Below, one piece after another: positions 25,049 through 33,961 of a DNA stretch of 64,000 nt. Made by a program: the position numbers and the translations under genes. The stretch spans positions 1 to 64,000 of the forward strand of contig CAYPTB010000029.1 of NCBI GenBank assembly GCA_964413535.1, in the 5' to 3' direction. How positions within the stretch are numbered: the stretch's first letter is position 1; each line of letters begins with the position of its first letter. The stretch is from CAYPTB01 sp964413535. Lineage in GTDB: Bacteria; Planctomycetota; UBA1135; GCA-002686595. The notes beneath the pieces are model-generated. The model searched no databases. It was not told the origin of the DNA and saw nothing but the letters and a program-made list of their open reading frames with translations.

Positions 25049-27049
25049 CTACGCCCTGACGGGCTCGCGGAACATGCCGGGCTCGTACGCCACGATCCGT
25101 CCGCACACCGCGCTCGCGGCGACCGTGAGCGGCGACGCGAGATACAGCTTACCGGGGCCGCTGCGGCCCGCGAAGTTCCGATTGATTGCACTGACCGTCA
25201 CCTGCTCCGGGTCGTCCGAGACGCCGGGGCCGCAGCCGATGCACGCACCGCAGCCGGGCTCGATCACCGTCACGCCGGCCGCCTCGAAGAGCTCGAGGTA
25301 GCCGCGCGAGCGAGCGTAATCGCGCACGCTCTCGCTGCCGAACTGGATGTACATCCGCACGCCGTCCGCGACGCGTCGGCCGGAGTCGAACGCGTCCTTG
25401 AGCACACGGTGGTAGTAGTCGAGGTCGCGCTCCTTGCCCGCGGTGCACGAGCCTGCGTACGCGATGTCGATCGCGACGTCGCCGAGCTCCGCGACGCGCG
25501 CGCCGTAGGTGGGATCGCCCGGCTTCGCAACCATCGGCTCGATCGCCGACAGGTCGATGACGTGCACGCCGCCGTCGTAGACCGCGCCCGAGTCGGGTGC
25601 GACGAACGACGACGAGAAATGCGCCGCGCTCTTGCCGGGCCGGCGCTTCGCGAGCCACTGCGCGGTCTGCTCGTCGCCCTCGCAGATCCCGGTCTTCGCC
25701 GTGCACTCGGTCGCCATGTTGCAGAGCGTGGCGCGCTCGTCCACGTCGAGCGACGCGAGCCCCGGACCGCCGAACTCCATCACGCGGTTCAACGTGTCCT
25801 CGCGCACGGCGTACGTCTCCAGGATGTGGAGCATCACGTCCTTCGCCGTGCAGCTCGGGTGCAGCTTGCCGGTGAGCTCGAAGCGGATCGACTCGGGGAC
25901 GCGCGAGAACGTGAACCCGGAGTAGATGAGCGCGGCGTACTCCGTCGCGCCGACGCCCCACGCGAGGGCGTTGTTGCCGCCGCCCATGCACGTGTGCGAG
26001 TCGGTCGCCTGGATGAAGTCGCCGGGGTCGATGAACTCCTCGCGCGCGACCTGATGGCAGATGCCTGGCGAGACGCCGCCCTGCGCGGAATAGTCGCGCA
26101 CGCCGGTGTGCGCCTGGAACTCGCGCTGCATCCGCCGCAGCGTCTCGATCTCGGCAGCGAACGGCGCCATGCGCGGCACGCCGGTCGCGTACAGCAGGTG
26201 GTCCTCGAAGACCGCGAGCTTGTCGGGGTGCATGACGCGGTAGTCCGGGCCGAACTCGCGCACGAGGAAGTCGTGCACCTGCGCGGTCGTGAACTCGTGG
26301 CTGTAGCCGCCGTCGACCTTGACGAGGCACAGGTCCCCGGGCTTGACGTACGTCCCGTCGTTCGGCGCGTTGACGAGGTGGCTCGCGATGAGCTTCTCGG
26401 CCATCGTCATCGGCCGCCGGCCGGTGTCGGGCGGCTCGACGCGGATCGCGCCCCGCCCGAGCGCCGCGCCGAACGCGAACAGGCCGCCCGCCTCGACGAT
26501 CGCGCGCGTCACCGGGTCGTACTTGCCGGTGAATTCCTCGAGCGGGATCTCCTCGCCCGCCTGCAAGCGCTCGAGCTGGGCGTAGTCGCCCAGGATCTGG
26601 CCGAGGTTGACGTTGTTGCGCTCGTGGATCGGCGCGAACGACGCGGCGACGACGAGCTCGATCCCCGACCACTTCTCGGCCTGCGCCGCCGTCTCGCGGC
26701 TCGAGCCGGTGCCCTTGCGCTGGCCGGACACGATCACCTGGAAGCCGCCGTCCATCAGCGCGCGCCGGCCGAAGACGCGCTCGCCCTTCGCGTCGACGAG
26801 CCCCGCGTACGCGTCGAGCGCGATGTCCTCCGGCCGGTGCCGGAAGCACACCCACGCCGGCGTCATCACGTCGGTGTTGATGTCGTCGAGCAGCGACGCG
26901 GGATCGAGCTCGCCCATGCGTAGGTCGACCTCGCCGCGCAACTGGGCACGCAACAGATCGAGGTCCTTCGTCAGGAAGAGGACCCTCTTCGGCGGCTCCA
27001 GCGCGACCACGCGCGTCCCGTCGGGACGTGTCCGGACGATTCCGCTCAC
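25049..27049 (-). CDS. Fused LeuD-LeuC-type aconitase-superfamily dehydratase
   Basis: This 666-residue [4Fe-4S] hydro-lyase has the swivel (small subunit) domain first, about 45-200 (DDINTDVMTPAW at 55-66, GSSRETAAQAEKW at 115-127), then the catalytic domain, about 215-650 (GGVSPGICHQVA, QATDSHTCMGGGNN with Cys354, PGCGACIGCGPG with Cys600/603/606, INRNFAGRSG). Classical aconitase has the swivel domain last; LeuC and LeuD are usually separate. The domain order resembles AcnB without its HEAT domain. The start is GTG 27049, and no strong ribosome site is visible. With the dehydrogenase downstream it would isomerise isopropylmalate or a homologous 2-alkylmalate; the exact substrate is inferred. 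Confidence 0.82.
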   Translation of the reverse strand: MSGIVRTRPDGTRVVALEPPKRVLFLTKDLDLLRAQLRGEVDLRMGELDPASLLDDINTDVMTPAWVCFRHRPEDIALDAYAGLVDAKGERVFGRRALMDGGFQVIVSGQRKGTGSSRETAAQAEKWSGIELVVAASFAPIHERNNVNLGQILGDYAQLERLQAGEEIPLEEFTGKYDPVTRAIVEAGGLFAFGAALGRGAIRVEPPDTGRRPMTMAEKLIASHLVNAPNDGTYVKPGDLCLVKVDGGYSHEFTTAQVHDFLVREFGPDYRVMHPDKLAVFEDHLLYATGVPRMAPFAAEIETLRRMQREFQAHTGVRDYSAQGGVSPGICHQVAREEFIDPGDFIQATDSHTCMGGGNNALAWGVGATEYAALIYSGFTFSRVPESIRFELTGKLHPSCTAKDVMLHILETYAVREDTLNRVMEFGGPGLASLDVDERATLCNMATECTAKTGICEGDEQTAQWLAKRRPGKSAAHFSSSFVAPDSGAVYDGGVHVIDLSAIEPMVAKPGDPTYGARVAELGDVAIDIAYAGSCTAGKERDLDYYHRVLKDAFDSGRRVADGVRMYIQFGSESVRDYARSRGYLELFEAAGVTVIEPGCGACIGCGPGVSDDPEQVTVSAINRNFAGRSGPGKLYLASPLTVAASAVCGRIVAYEPGMFREPVRA

Positions 27050-27128
27050 GTCGCACTCGGACGGGCAGCGGCGCCGCCAGGGGCGCCCAGGCGGGCCGTC
27101 TCGTCCGCCGAGCTTGCGCGCCGACCCA

Positions 27129-28346
27129 TCAGGTCCTCGTATTCTCGATCAACATCGCGATGCCCTGGCCGCCGCCGATGCAGGCGGACGCGACGCCGAG
27201 GCGTTTGCCGGAGCGGCGGAGCTCGTACATCAGCGTCAGGACGAGACGCGTGCCGGTCGCGCCGAGCGGGTGGCCGAGCGAGATCGCGCCGCCGTTCACG
27301 TTGACCTTGTCGCGGTCGAGCCCGAGCTCCTTCTCGCAGCCCAAGTACTGCGCCGCGAACGCCTCGTTGATCTCGAACAGGTCGACGTCCGCGAGCTTCA
27401 CCTGCGCGCGCTCGAGACACTTCCTGATCGCCGGCACCGGGCCGATGCCCATCTCGCTCGGGTCGACGCCGACGGTCGCCCACGCGCGGATCGTCGCCCA
27501 TGCGTCGAGCCCGTCGGCCTTCGCGCGCTCGCGCGTCGTCAGCACGACCGCCGCCGCGCCGTCGACGATGCCGCTCGCGTTGCCGGCGGTCACGGTGCCG
27601 TCCTTGCCGAACGCCGGGCGCAGCTTCGCGAGCGCCTCGAGCGACGTGTCCGGCTTGATGTGGTCGTCCGTGTCGACGACGACGTCGCCGCGGCGGCCGG
27701 CGATCGTGACCGGCGCGATCTCCTCGGAGAAGCGGCCTTCCTGCACTGCGGCGGCGCCGAGCTGGTGGCTGCGCAGCGCGAGCTCGTCCTGCGCCTCGCG
27801 GCCGATGCCGAGCCGCTGCGCGACCTTCTCGGCGGTCTGCGCCATGTAGAGCCCGCAGTACGGATCTTTGAGGCTCGCAAAGAGCAGATCCTCGAGCTGC
27901 GGCGTCGTGCCCAAGCGGAAGCCCTCGCGCGCGCCGTGCAGCACGAACGGGGCCTGGCTCATGTTCTCCATCCCGCCGGCGAGCACGGTGCCCGCCTCGC
28001 CGAGCCGGATCAGGTGCGACCCGTCGATCAGCGACTGGATGCCCGAGCCGCACAAGCGGTTGACGGTGAGCGCGGGCGTCGCGTGCGTCGTCCCCGCCTT
28101 GAGACCGACGTGGCGCGCGCCGTAGATCGCGTCGTTGGACGTCTGGAGCGCGTTGCCGAAGACGACGTGCTCGACCGTCTCCGGGTCGATGCCCGCGCGC
28201 TCGAGCGCTGCCTTCGACGCGTGCGCCGCGAGGTCGATCGCGCTGATGTCCTTGAGCTTGCCGTAGCCGGGCGTCCCGCTGTATTCGCACATCGGGGTCC
28301 GCGCCCCGCCGACGATCACGATCTCGGTGGTCATCTCGGTGGTCAT
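27129..28346 (-). CDS. Acetyl-CoA acetyltransferase (thiolase), copy A
   Basis: This thiolase joins or cleaves acyl-CoA with CoA, for example acetoacetyl-CoA to two acetyl-CoA. The 405-residue protein has nucleophile Cys99 in VNRLCGSGIQS, AGGMENMSQAP, the NEAFAAQ loop, GHPLGATG with the catalytic His, and the second Cys in ASACIGGGQG. The 5' end has a duplicated 12-base unit (ATGACCACCGAG twice), so the protein starts MTTEMTTE and either ATG (28346 or 28334) could serve. It follows enoyl-CoA hydratase by 12 bases. Confidence 0.92.
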   Translation of the reverse strand: MTTEMTTEIVIVGGARTPMCEYSGTPGYGKLKDISAIDLAAHASKAALERAGIDPETVEHVVFGNALQTSNDAIYGARHVGLKAGTTHATPALTVNRLCGSGIQSLIDGSHLIRLGEAGTVLAGGMENMSQAPFVLHGAREGFRLGTTPQLEDLLFASLKDPYCGLYMAQTAEKVAQRLGIGREAQDELALRSHQLGAAAVQEGRFSEEIAPVTIAGRRGDVVVDTDDHIKPDTSLEALAKLRPAFGKDGTVTAGNASGIVDGAAAVVLTTRERAKADGLDAWATIRAWATVGVDPSEMGIGPVPAIRKCLERAQVKLADVDLFEINEAFAAQYLGCEKELGLDRDKVNVNGGAISLGHPLGATGTRLVLTLMYELRRSGKRLGVASACIGGGQGIAMLIENTRT

Positions 28347-28358
28347 CTCGGTTGCTCG

Positions 28359-29147
28359 CTACTCGCCCTTGAAGGCGGGCTTGCGCTTCTCGAGGAACGC
28401 GGCCATCCCCTCGCGCATGTCGGACGTGGTGGCAGCGAGCGCGAACATGTCGCACTCCATGATCTCGCCGTCCTGCTGGTTGATGTTGATGCCGCGGTTG
28501 ATCGCCTCCATGCCGAGGCGCAGCGCGATCGGCCCGCGCGACAGCATCGTCCGCACCATCTTCAGCGTGCCCTCGCGCAGCTCCTCGGGCGCGAAGATGC
28601 GGTTGACGACGCCGACGCGGTGCGCCTCCTCGGCGGAGAACTGATCGCCGGTCAGCACCCACTCGCGCGCGACGCCGGGGCCGGCGATGCGCGCCAGGCG
28701 CTGCGTGCCGCCGTAGCCGGGGATGATGCCGAGGCTCACCTCGGGCAGCCCCAGGCGCGCGGTCGTCGCCGCCGTGCGCAACGTGCAGGCGAGCGCGATC
28801 TCGAGCCCGCCGCCGAGGGCGAAGCCGTTGATCATCGCGACGGTCGGCTTGCCGAGCCGCTCGAGGCGCGCCAGCGTCTGCTGGCCGAAGAACGCGAGCT
28901 CCTTCGCGCCGATCGGGTTCATCCGCGCGAGCTCGTTGATGTCGGCGCCCGCGACGAACGCCTTGTCGCCCGCGCCGGTCAACACGACCGCACGCACGCC
29001 GGCGTCGCCCTCGATCTCGCCGAGCGCGGCGCGCAGCTCGACCAGCGTCTGGTGGTTGAGCGCGTTGAGCACCTTCGGGCGGTCGATCGTGATCGTCGCG
29101 ACGCCGTCGCCGCGCTCGACGCGGATGTTCTCGAAGCTCACGCGCAC
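28359..29147 (-). CDS. Enoyl-CoA hydratase
   Basis: This crotonase-family protein of 262 residues hydrates trans-2-enoyl-CoA to 3-hydroxyacyl-CoA. Both catalytic glutamates are present: Glu116 in GGGLEIALAC and Glu136 in LPEVSLGIIPGYGGTQRL. The oxyanion-hole segment is FVAGADINELA. The start is GTG 29147 (or GTG 29141), one base after the stop of the cyclophilin gene, so translation is coupled. It is the only enoyl-CoA hydratase in the window and probably serves both the 27-32 kb and 44-53 kb acyl-CoA operons. Confidence 0.92.
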   Translation of the reverse strand: MRVSFENIRVERGDGVATITIDRPKVLNALNHQTLVELRAALGEIEGDAGVRAVVLTGAGDKAFVAGADINELARMNPIGAKELAFFGQQTLARLERLGKPTVAMINGFALGGGLEIALACTLRTAATTARLGLPEVSLGIIPGYGGTQRLARIAGPGVAREWVLTGDQFSAEEAHRVGVVNRIFAPEELREGTLKMVRTMLSRGPIALRLGMEAINRGININQQDGEIMECDMFALAATTSDMREGMAAFLEKRKPAFKGE

Positions 29148-29148
29148 C

Positions 29149-29646
29149 TCACTCGCCGCCGGGGCGGACGATCGTGACCTTGTTGATCTGGACGGGCTTC
29201 ACGGGCGCCGAGCCCTCGCCGCCGGGCTTGGTCGGAGCGGTGGCGATCGCGTCGAGCGTGTCGTCGCCCTCGATCAGGCGACCGAACGCCGTGTACTGGC
29301 GGTCGAGGAAACCCGCGTCGCCGTGGCAGATGAAGAACTGGCTGCCGGCGGAGTTGGGGTCCTGCGAGCGCGCCATGCTCAGGACGCCGCGCTCGTGGTG
29401 CACGTCGTTGAACTCCGCGTCGATCGTGTAGCCCGGGCCGCCCCGGCCGGTGCCCTGCGGGCAGCCGCCCTGGATCATGAAGCCGGGAATCGTGCGGTGG
29501 AACGGCGTTCCGTCGTAGAAGCCCTGCTCCGCGAGCTCGATGAAGTTCGCGACGTGCTTGGGCGCCTTGCCCGGCAGGAACTCGAGCTTCATCTCGCCGG
29601 CCGTCGTGTCGAGCACGGCGACCACGCCTTGAAGATCAGCAGCCAT
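29149..29646 (-). CDS. Cyclophilin-type peptidyl-prolyl isomerase, cytosolic
   Basis: The 165-residue single-domain cyclophilin has no signal peptide. Active-site blocks are FYDGTPFHRTIPGFMIQGG (catalytic Arg and Phe), GVLSMARSQDPNSAGSQFFI and FGRLIEGDDTLDAI. Its ribosome site GAGGAG is formed by the last glutamate codons of the upstream exported cyclophilin gene, whose stop is 4 bases before this ATG. It lies between fatty-acid-oxidation genes in one operon, an unusual place for a folding enzyme. Confidence 0.92.
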   Translation of the reverse strand: MAADLQGVVAVLDTTAGEMKLEFLPGKAPKHVANFIELAEQGFYDGTPFHRTIPGFMIQGGCPQGTGRGGPGYTIDAEFNDVHHERGVLSMARSQDPNSAGSQFFICHGDAGFLDRQYTAFGRLIEGDDTLDAIATAPTKPGGEGSAPVKPVQINKVTIVRPGGE

Positions 29647-29650
29647 CGCG

Positions 29651-30556
29651 TCACTCCTCCTCGGCGAGCACGACGGTGGCGTCGTCGAGCACGAGCGGGT
29701 CGATCGGCACCGAGCGTTCGCCGACGGGGTTGGCCTTGGTCGGCGCGGTCGCCAGCGCGTCGAGCGCCTCCTCGCCGCGCACGAGCTTGCCGTACGCGCT
29801 GTACTCGCCGTCGAGGCCCGGCGCGTTGCCGTGCATGATGAAGAATTGCGACGACGCCGAGTTCGGGTCGTCCGTGCGCGCGGCCGAGAGCACCCCGCGC
29901 ACGTGCTTGCGCTCGTTGAACTCGGCCTTCACCGTCCGCGGAGGCGGAGCACCGCCGGCGAGCATCGCGTTGCCGCCCTGGATCATGAACCCGGGGAGCA
30001 CGCGGTGGAACGGCGTGCCGTCGAAGTAGCCGGTGTACGCGAGGTCGAGGAAGTTGCGCACGTGGTTGGGCGCGACGTCCGGCCACGTCTCGAGCAGCAT
30101 GTCGCCGTGGTTGGTGCGCAGCAGCACGCGGTACTTCGTCAGCTCCTCGACCGGCACGGCGCCCTCGCCCCAGAACACGAGCCCCTCGGGCGCGGCGCGG
30201 ATCACCTCGACCTGTTGCTGGCGCTCCGAGCCCACGAGCGAGAGCGAGAAGTCCGCCTCGACGTCGAGGTGCGGCGCGAGGTCGTACTCGAGCGTGAGCT
30301 TGGCGCCCGCGGGCAGCGTCAGGTCGGCGCCGCCGGTCCCGCCCGGGAGCGGCTCGCCGTTCACACGGAACGCCGCCGCCGACAGCATCGTCGCGGGCAC
30401 GGTCCCGCCGCCATCCGCGATCGTCAGCTCGACCTCGACCTCGTACGGCTTGCCGGTGACGTACGTCTTCGGCGCGCTCCACGAGACGGAGTAATCGGCG
30501 GGCGCGACGGCGGCCGGCGACGAGAGCAACCCGGCGAGAACGATGGACGTGATCAC
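29651..30556 (-). CDS. Exported cyclophilin with N-terminal beta-domain
   Basis: The 301-residue protein starts at GTG 30556 (AAGGAG 10 bases upstream; start overlaps the stop of the dehydrogenase gene as GTGA). It has a signal peptide (ITSIVLAGLLSSPAAVA). Residues about 20-140 form an Ig-like beta domain (YEVEVELTIADGG, AKLTLEYDLAPHLD), and about 145-295 a cyclophilin domain (GYFDGTPFHRVLPGFMIQGG, SASSQFFIMHG, YGKLVRGEEALDAL). It should assist folding in the periplasm. Its cyclophilin domain resembles that of the cytosolic neighbour, suggesting an old tandem duplication with gain of an extension. Confidence 0.87.
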   Translation of the reverse strand: MITSIVLAGLLSSPAAVAPADYSVSWSAPKTYVTGKPYEVEVELTIADGGGTVPATMLSAAAFRVNGEPLPGGTGGADLTLPAGAKLTLEYDLAPHLDVEADFSLSLVGSERQQQVEVIRAAPEGLVFWGEGAVPVEELTKYRVLLRTNHGDMLLETWPDVAPNHVRNFLDLAYTGYFDGTPFHRVLPGFMIQGGNAMLAGGAPPPRTVKAEFNERKHVRGVLSAARTDDPNSASSQFFIMHGNAPGLDGEYSAYGKLVRGEEALDALATAPTKANPVGERSVPIDPLVLDDATVVLAEEE

Positions 30557-31443
30557 GACTTCTTGTCTCCTTCCCACTTGAAGAAGCCCTCGCCGCTCTT
30601 CCGGCCGAGCTTCCCTTCCTTGACCTTCTTGCGCAGCACGGCGGGGATCGCGAAGGCGGGCTCGTCGGGATAGCGCTCGCACCAGCCCTCGAGGATGGAG
30701 AGCGTCGTGTCGAGGCCCACGTAGTCGGTCAGGGTGATCGGTCCCATCGGATGGCCGCACCCGAACTGCATGGCCGCGTCGATGTCCTCCTTCGACGCGT
30801 CGCCGCGCTCGAGCATCAGGAGCGACTGCACCATGTAGGGCACGAGCAGCCGGTTCACCACGAAGCCCGGCGTGTCCTTGCAGGTCACGGGCACCTTGCC
30901 GACCGCCTCGCCGAAGGCCTTGGCCGTCGCGAATGCCTCGTCGCTCGTCTTCGGCGTGCGCACGACCTCGACGAGCTTCATGAGCTGCACGGGGTTGAAG
31001 AAGTGCAGCCCCACCATGTTCTGCGGTCGACCCGACACCGCGCCCATCTCCGCGATCGGGAACGACGACGTGTTCGAGGCCAGGATCGCGGCGGGCTTGC
31101 AGATCCGCCCGAGGTCGCGATAGAGCGCCTTCTTCACGTCGAGGTCCTCGACGATCGCCTCGATCACGAGGTCTCGGTCGGCGAGGTCGCGCGGGTCCAG
31201 CGATCCGCGGATCCGCCCGAACGCGGCCTGCGCGTCGGCGCGCGCGGCGTCGGGCGCCTTCCCCTTCTCGACCGCCTTCGCCGCGAGCTTCTCGAGGCTC
31301 TTCTCGACGCGCGCGAGCCCCTTGTCGAGGAAGCCCTGCTCGGTCTCGAGCGCAACGACGTCGAAGCCCGCCTGCGCCGCGACCTGGACGATTCCGTGCC
31401 CCATCAGGCCGCAGCCCACGACGCCAACCTTCTTCAGAGTCAT
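30553..31443 (-). CDS. hbd: 3-hydroxyacyl-CoA (3-hydroxybutyryl-CoA) dehydrogenase, copy A
   Basis: The enzyme oxidises 3-hydroxyacyl-CoA to 3-ketoacyl-CoA with NAD. The 296-residue protein has the dinucleotide motif VGVVGCGLMGHG (6-17), Ser123-Asn124 in LASNTSSFP, catalytic His147 in GLHFFNP with Asn150 just after it, DTPGFVVNRLL, and the C-terminal domain GCGHPMGPITLTDYVGLD. AAGGAAGAGG precedes the ATG. It lies 37 bases after thiolase copy B and overlaps the exported cyclophilin. Confidence 0.93.
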   Translation of the reverse strand: MTLKKVGVVGCGLMGHGIVQVAAQAGFDVVALETEQGFLDKGLARVEKSLEKLAAKAVEKGKAPDAARADAQAAFGRIRGSLDPRDLADRDLVIEAIVEDLDVKKALYRDLGRICKPAAILASNTSSFPIAEMGAVSGRPQNMVGLHFFNPVQLMKLVEVVRTPKTSDEAFATAKAFGEAVGKVPVTCKDTPGFVVNRLLVPYMVQSLLMLERGDASKEDIDAAMQFGCGHPMGPITLTDYVGLDTTLSILEGWCERYPDEPAFAIPAVLRKKVKEGKLGRKSGEGFFKWEGDKKS

Positions 31444-31480
31444 GACGATCGCCTCTTCCTTCGATGAACGTACGCGGGGG

Positions 31481-32695
31481 TCATCCGAGCCCCTCGCGGT
31501 GGAACGCGTGAGCGAGTCCCAGGCCGCCCGAGATGCACAGGGTCGCGAGGCCGTGACGGCCGCCGCGGCGCGCGAGCTCGTGCAAGAGCGTCACGACGAT
31601 GCGCGCGCCCGTCGCGCCGATCGGGTGTCCCAGGGCGATGGCGCCGCCGTTCACGTTCAGGCGGTCCATGGGGAGATCGAGGTCGCGGTGGCAGGCGAGC
31701 ACCTGCGCGGCGAACGCTTCGTTGAGCTCGATCAGGTCGAAGTCGTGCGGCCCGCGGCCGAAAGCGGCCTCCAGGGCGCGCACGGCGGGCACGGGTCCGA
31801 GGCCCATCGTCTCGGGGTCGACGCCGGCCTCGGCGCGCTCGCCCACGAACGCGAGCGGCTCGTACCCGAGCTCGGAGGCCTTCGCGGCGGTCATCACGAG
31901 CAGCGCCGCCGCGCCGTCGGTGATGCCCGACGCGTTCCCCGCGGTGACGGTGCCCGACGCCGCGTCGAAGACCGGCGGCAGCTTCGCGAGCGACTCGAGC
32001 GTCACGTCGTCGCGCGGGTGCTCGTCGCGCGCGACGAGCGTGTCGCCGCGCTTGCCGCGCACCGTCACGGGCGCGAGCTCTTCGTCGAAGCGCCCGGCCG
32101 CGCAGGCGGCCTGGGCCTTCGTCTGGCTCGCGCGGGCGAACTCGTCCTGCTCCTCGCGCGGGATGCCGAGGTCGCGCGCGAGCTTCTCGGCCGTCTCGCC
32201 CATCAGCATGTCCGCGAGCGGGCAGGCGAAGCCGTCCTGGTACATGCCGTCCACGACCTCGGCGTGGCCGAGCCGATAGCCCTGGCGCATGCGCGGCAGG
32301 AAGAAGGGTAGGCCGCTCATGCTCTCCACTCCGCCGGCCACGCCGATCTCGATGCGGCCGAGCGCGATCGAGTCCACGACCGCACCCAAGGCCTTGAGCC
32401 CCGATCCGCAGGCCATGTTGAGCGTCCAGGCCGTCGCCTCGACCGACATTCCCGCGCGCACCGCGAGCTGGCGCGCCACGTTCGGTCCCCCGCCGGCCTG
32501 CCGAGCGTTGCCGAAGACGAGCTCGCCGACGCGCGCCGGATCGAGCTCGGCGCGCGCGAAGAGCGCGCTCACGACCGACGTCCCGAGGTCGGCCGCCGAC
32601 AGGTCGGCGAACGCCCCCAGGAACTTGCCGATCGGCGTGCGCAGCGCGTGCGTCACTACGACCGGCCGTTGCGGTCGGCTCGAGGTCGTGGGCAT
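31481..32695 (-). CDS. Acetyl-CoA acyltransferase (thiolase), copy B
   Basis: The 404-residue thiolase has nucleophile Cys96 in LNMACGSGLKALG, AGGVESMSGLP, NEAFAAQ, GHPIGATGARIV with the catalytic His, and a C-terminal CISGGLG where most family members have CIGGGQG. It is the first gene of the eight-gene operon running down to 23960. ATG 32695 lacks a strong ribosome site, and the frame upstream to 32989 looks non-coding. Paired with the dehydrogenase and hydratase it completes a beta-oxidation set. Confidence 0.9.
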   Translation of the reverse strand: MPTTSSRPQRPVVVTHALRTPIGKFLGAFADLSAADLGTSVVSALFARAELDPARVGELVFGNARQAGGGPNVARQLAVRAGMSVEATAWTLNMACGSGLKALGAVVDSIALGRIEIGVAGGVESMSGLPFFLPRMRQGYRLGHAEVVDGMYQDGFACPLADMLMGETAEKLARDLGIPREEQDEFARASQTKAQAACAAGRFDEELAPVTVRGKRGDTLVARDEHPRDDVTLESLAKLPPVFDAASGTVTAGNASGITDGAAALLVMTAAKASELGYEPLAFVGERAEAGVDPETMGLGPVPAVRALEAAFGRGPHDFDLIELNEAFAAQVLACHRDLDLPMDRLNVNGGAIALGHPIGATGARIVVTLLHELARRGGRHGLATLCISGGLGLAHAFHREGLG

Positions 32696-32973
32696 GTCCC
32701 GGAGGAGGAGCGGGGTTCTAGCGGTGGACCGGAACGCGCGGCCCTGGAGTCCGGAGGAGGGTGGAGGGCCGGCGGATCGAGCGCGGGGCGGACGACGCCC
32801 TCGGCCCGAAAAGGGCAAACAAGGTATGCGGCCTGCGCGGCACGCGCAAGGAAGCGCGCGCCCCGATCGGGCCGGGTCTCGCCCTCGGGGTCCCACTTTG
32901 CCGCGAGCGGCGGATGTGCATAATCGGGCTGGGCCTGGATGGGACTCCTCCTCCCCACCGGGAACCACGCGCG

Positions 32974-33957
32974 TTGGACGAAGACACACCCGAGACCGGC
33001 ACGGAGAGCGCCGACCCCACCGCCGGTCCGCGCGCGGGCACGAGCCGCGCGGCGCGCGGCCCGCGCGGCGCCGGATCGGCGGCGGGGGGAACTCGCGACT
33101 CGCTGGCGGCCCAGGTCGAGTTGCTCGACGACGATTCGGAGAGCGTCGTGCGCGCCGTGCGCTCCGAGCTCGAGAAGGGTGGCGCGCGGGCGCGGGCGGC
33201 GCTGGGCAAGGCCGCGCGCGATCCGCGGGCTCGGCTGCGGGCGCGGGCGCGCGACGTGATCGCTTCCATGCGTCGCAAGGGCGTCCTGCGGCGCCTCGCC
33301 CGGCACGGGATGCGCTCGCGCATCGATCTCGAGAGCGCGCTGTTCCTGCTCGGCAACCTGGCGGCCGATCCCCTCGACGCGCGCCCCTATCGCCTCGCGC
33401 TCGACGCGATGGCGAAGGAGGTCCGCGCGCGCGCGGAGCGGGAGACGGACGGTTTCCGACGCGTGATGACGCTCTGCCGCTACCTCGGCGGCGAGCTCGG
33501 CTATGCGGGCTGCCAAGAGGACTACCACCACACCGACCACGTGCACCTGCACCGCGTGATCGAGCGCCGCTCGGGGATGCCGCTCTCGCTGTGCGCGCTG
33601 TACGCGTTCGTCGCGCGCCGGGCGGGCATCCGCGCAGCCATCGTCCCGCTGCCGGGCCACGTCCTCCTGCGGCTCTACCACTCCGGCGATCGTTCGGTGC
33701 TGGTCGACCCGTTCCAGGGCGGCCAGCCGCGCAGCCGCTCGGACTGCCTCGAATACCTGCGCGAGTGCAACCTCGTCCCGCAGCCCGCGTGGTTCGAGGA
33801 CGCGGAGGACGCTTCCATGTTCCTGCGTCACGTGCGGAACCTGGTGAACAGCTACAGCCTGCGCGGGCTGAAAGGCCGCGCGCGCGAGCTCCTCCGAGTG
33901 GCCGAGATCCTCGATCGCGTCCAGTCCCGACGCCGCCGCGTCAGCGTCCGCGACTGA
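32974..33957 (+). CDS. SirB1/transglutaminase-like superfamily protein
   Basis: The 327-residue protein has an acidic/Arg-rich N-terminal third followed by a transglutaminase-like core of the SirB1 (YchA) type: LGGELGYAGCQEDYHHTDHVHLHRVIERRSGMPLSLCALYAFVARRAGI, then VPLPGHVLLRLY and DPFQGG. The papain-like triad would use Cys in the LSLC segment and His in LPGHVLLRL; whether it is catalytic is uncertain. A promoter-like pair (TTGCCG about 32898, CATAAT 32919-32924) lies downstream of an ATG at 32914, so I prefer TTG 32974 as the start; ATG 32914 would add 20 residues. A Lon-N gene follows after 4 bases. Confidence 0.75.
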   Translation: MDEDTPETGTESADPTAGPRAGTSRAARGPRGAGSAAGGTRDSLAAQVELLDDDSESVVRAVRSELEKGGARARAALGKAARDPRARLRARARDVIASMRRKGVLRRLARHGMRSRIDLESALFLLGNLAADPLDARPYRLALDAMAKEVRARAERETDGFRRVMTLCRYLGGELGYAGCQEDYHHTDHVHLHRVIERRSGMPLSLCALYAFVARRAGIRAAIVPLPGHVLLRLYHSGDRSVLVDPFQGGQPRSRSDCLEYLRECNLVPQPAWFEDAEDASMFLRHVRNLVNSYSLRGLKGRARELLRVAEILDRVQSRRRRVSVRD

Positions 33958-33961
33958 TCCC

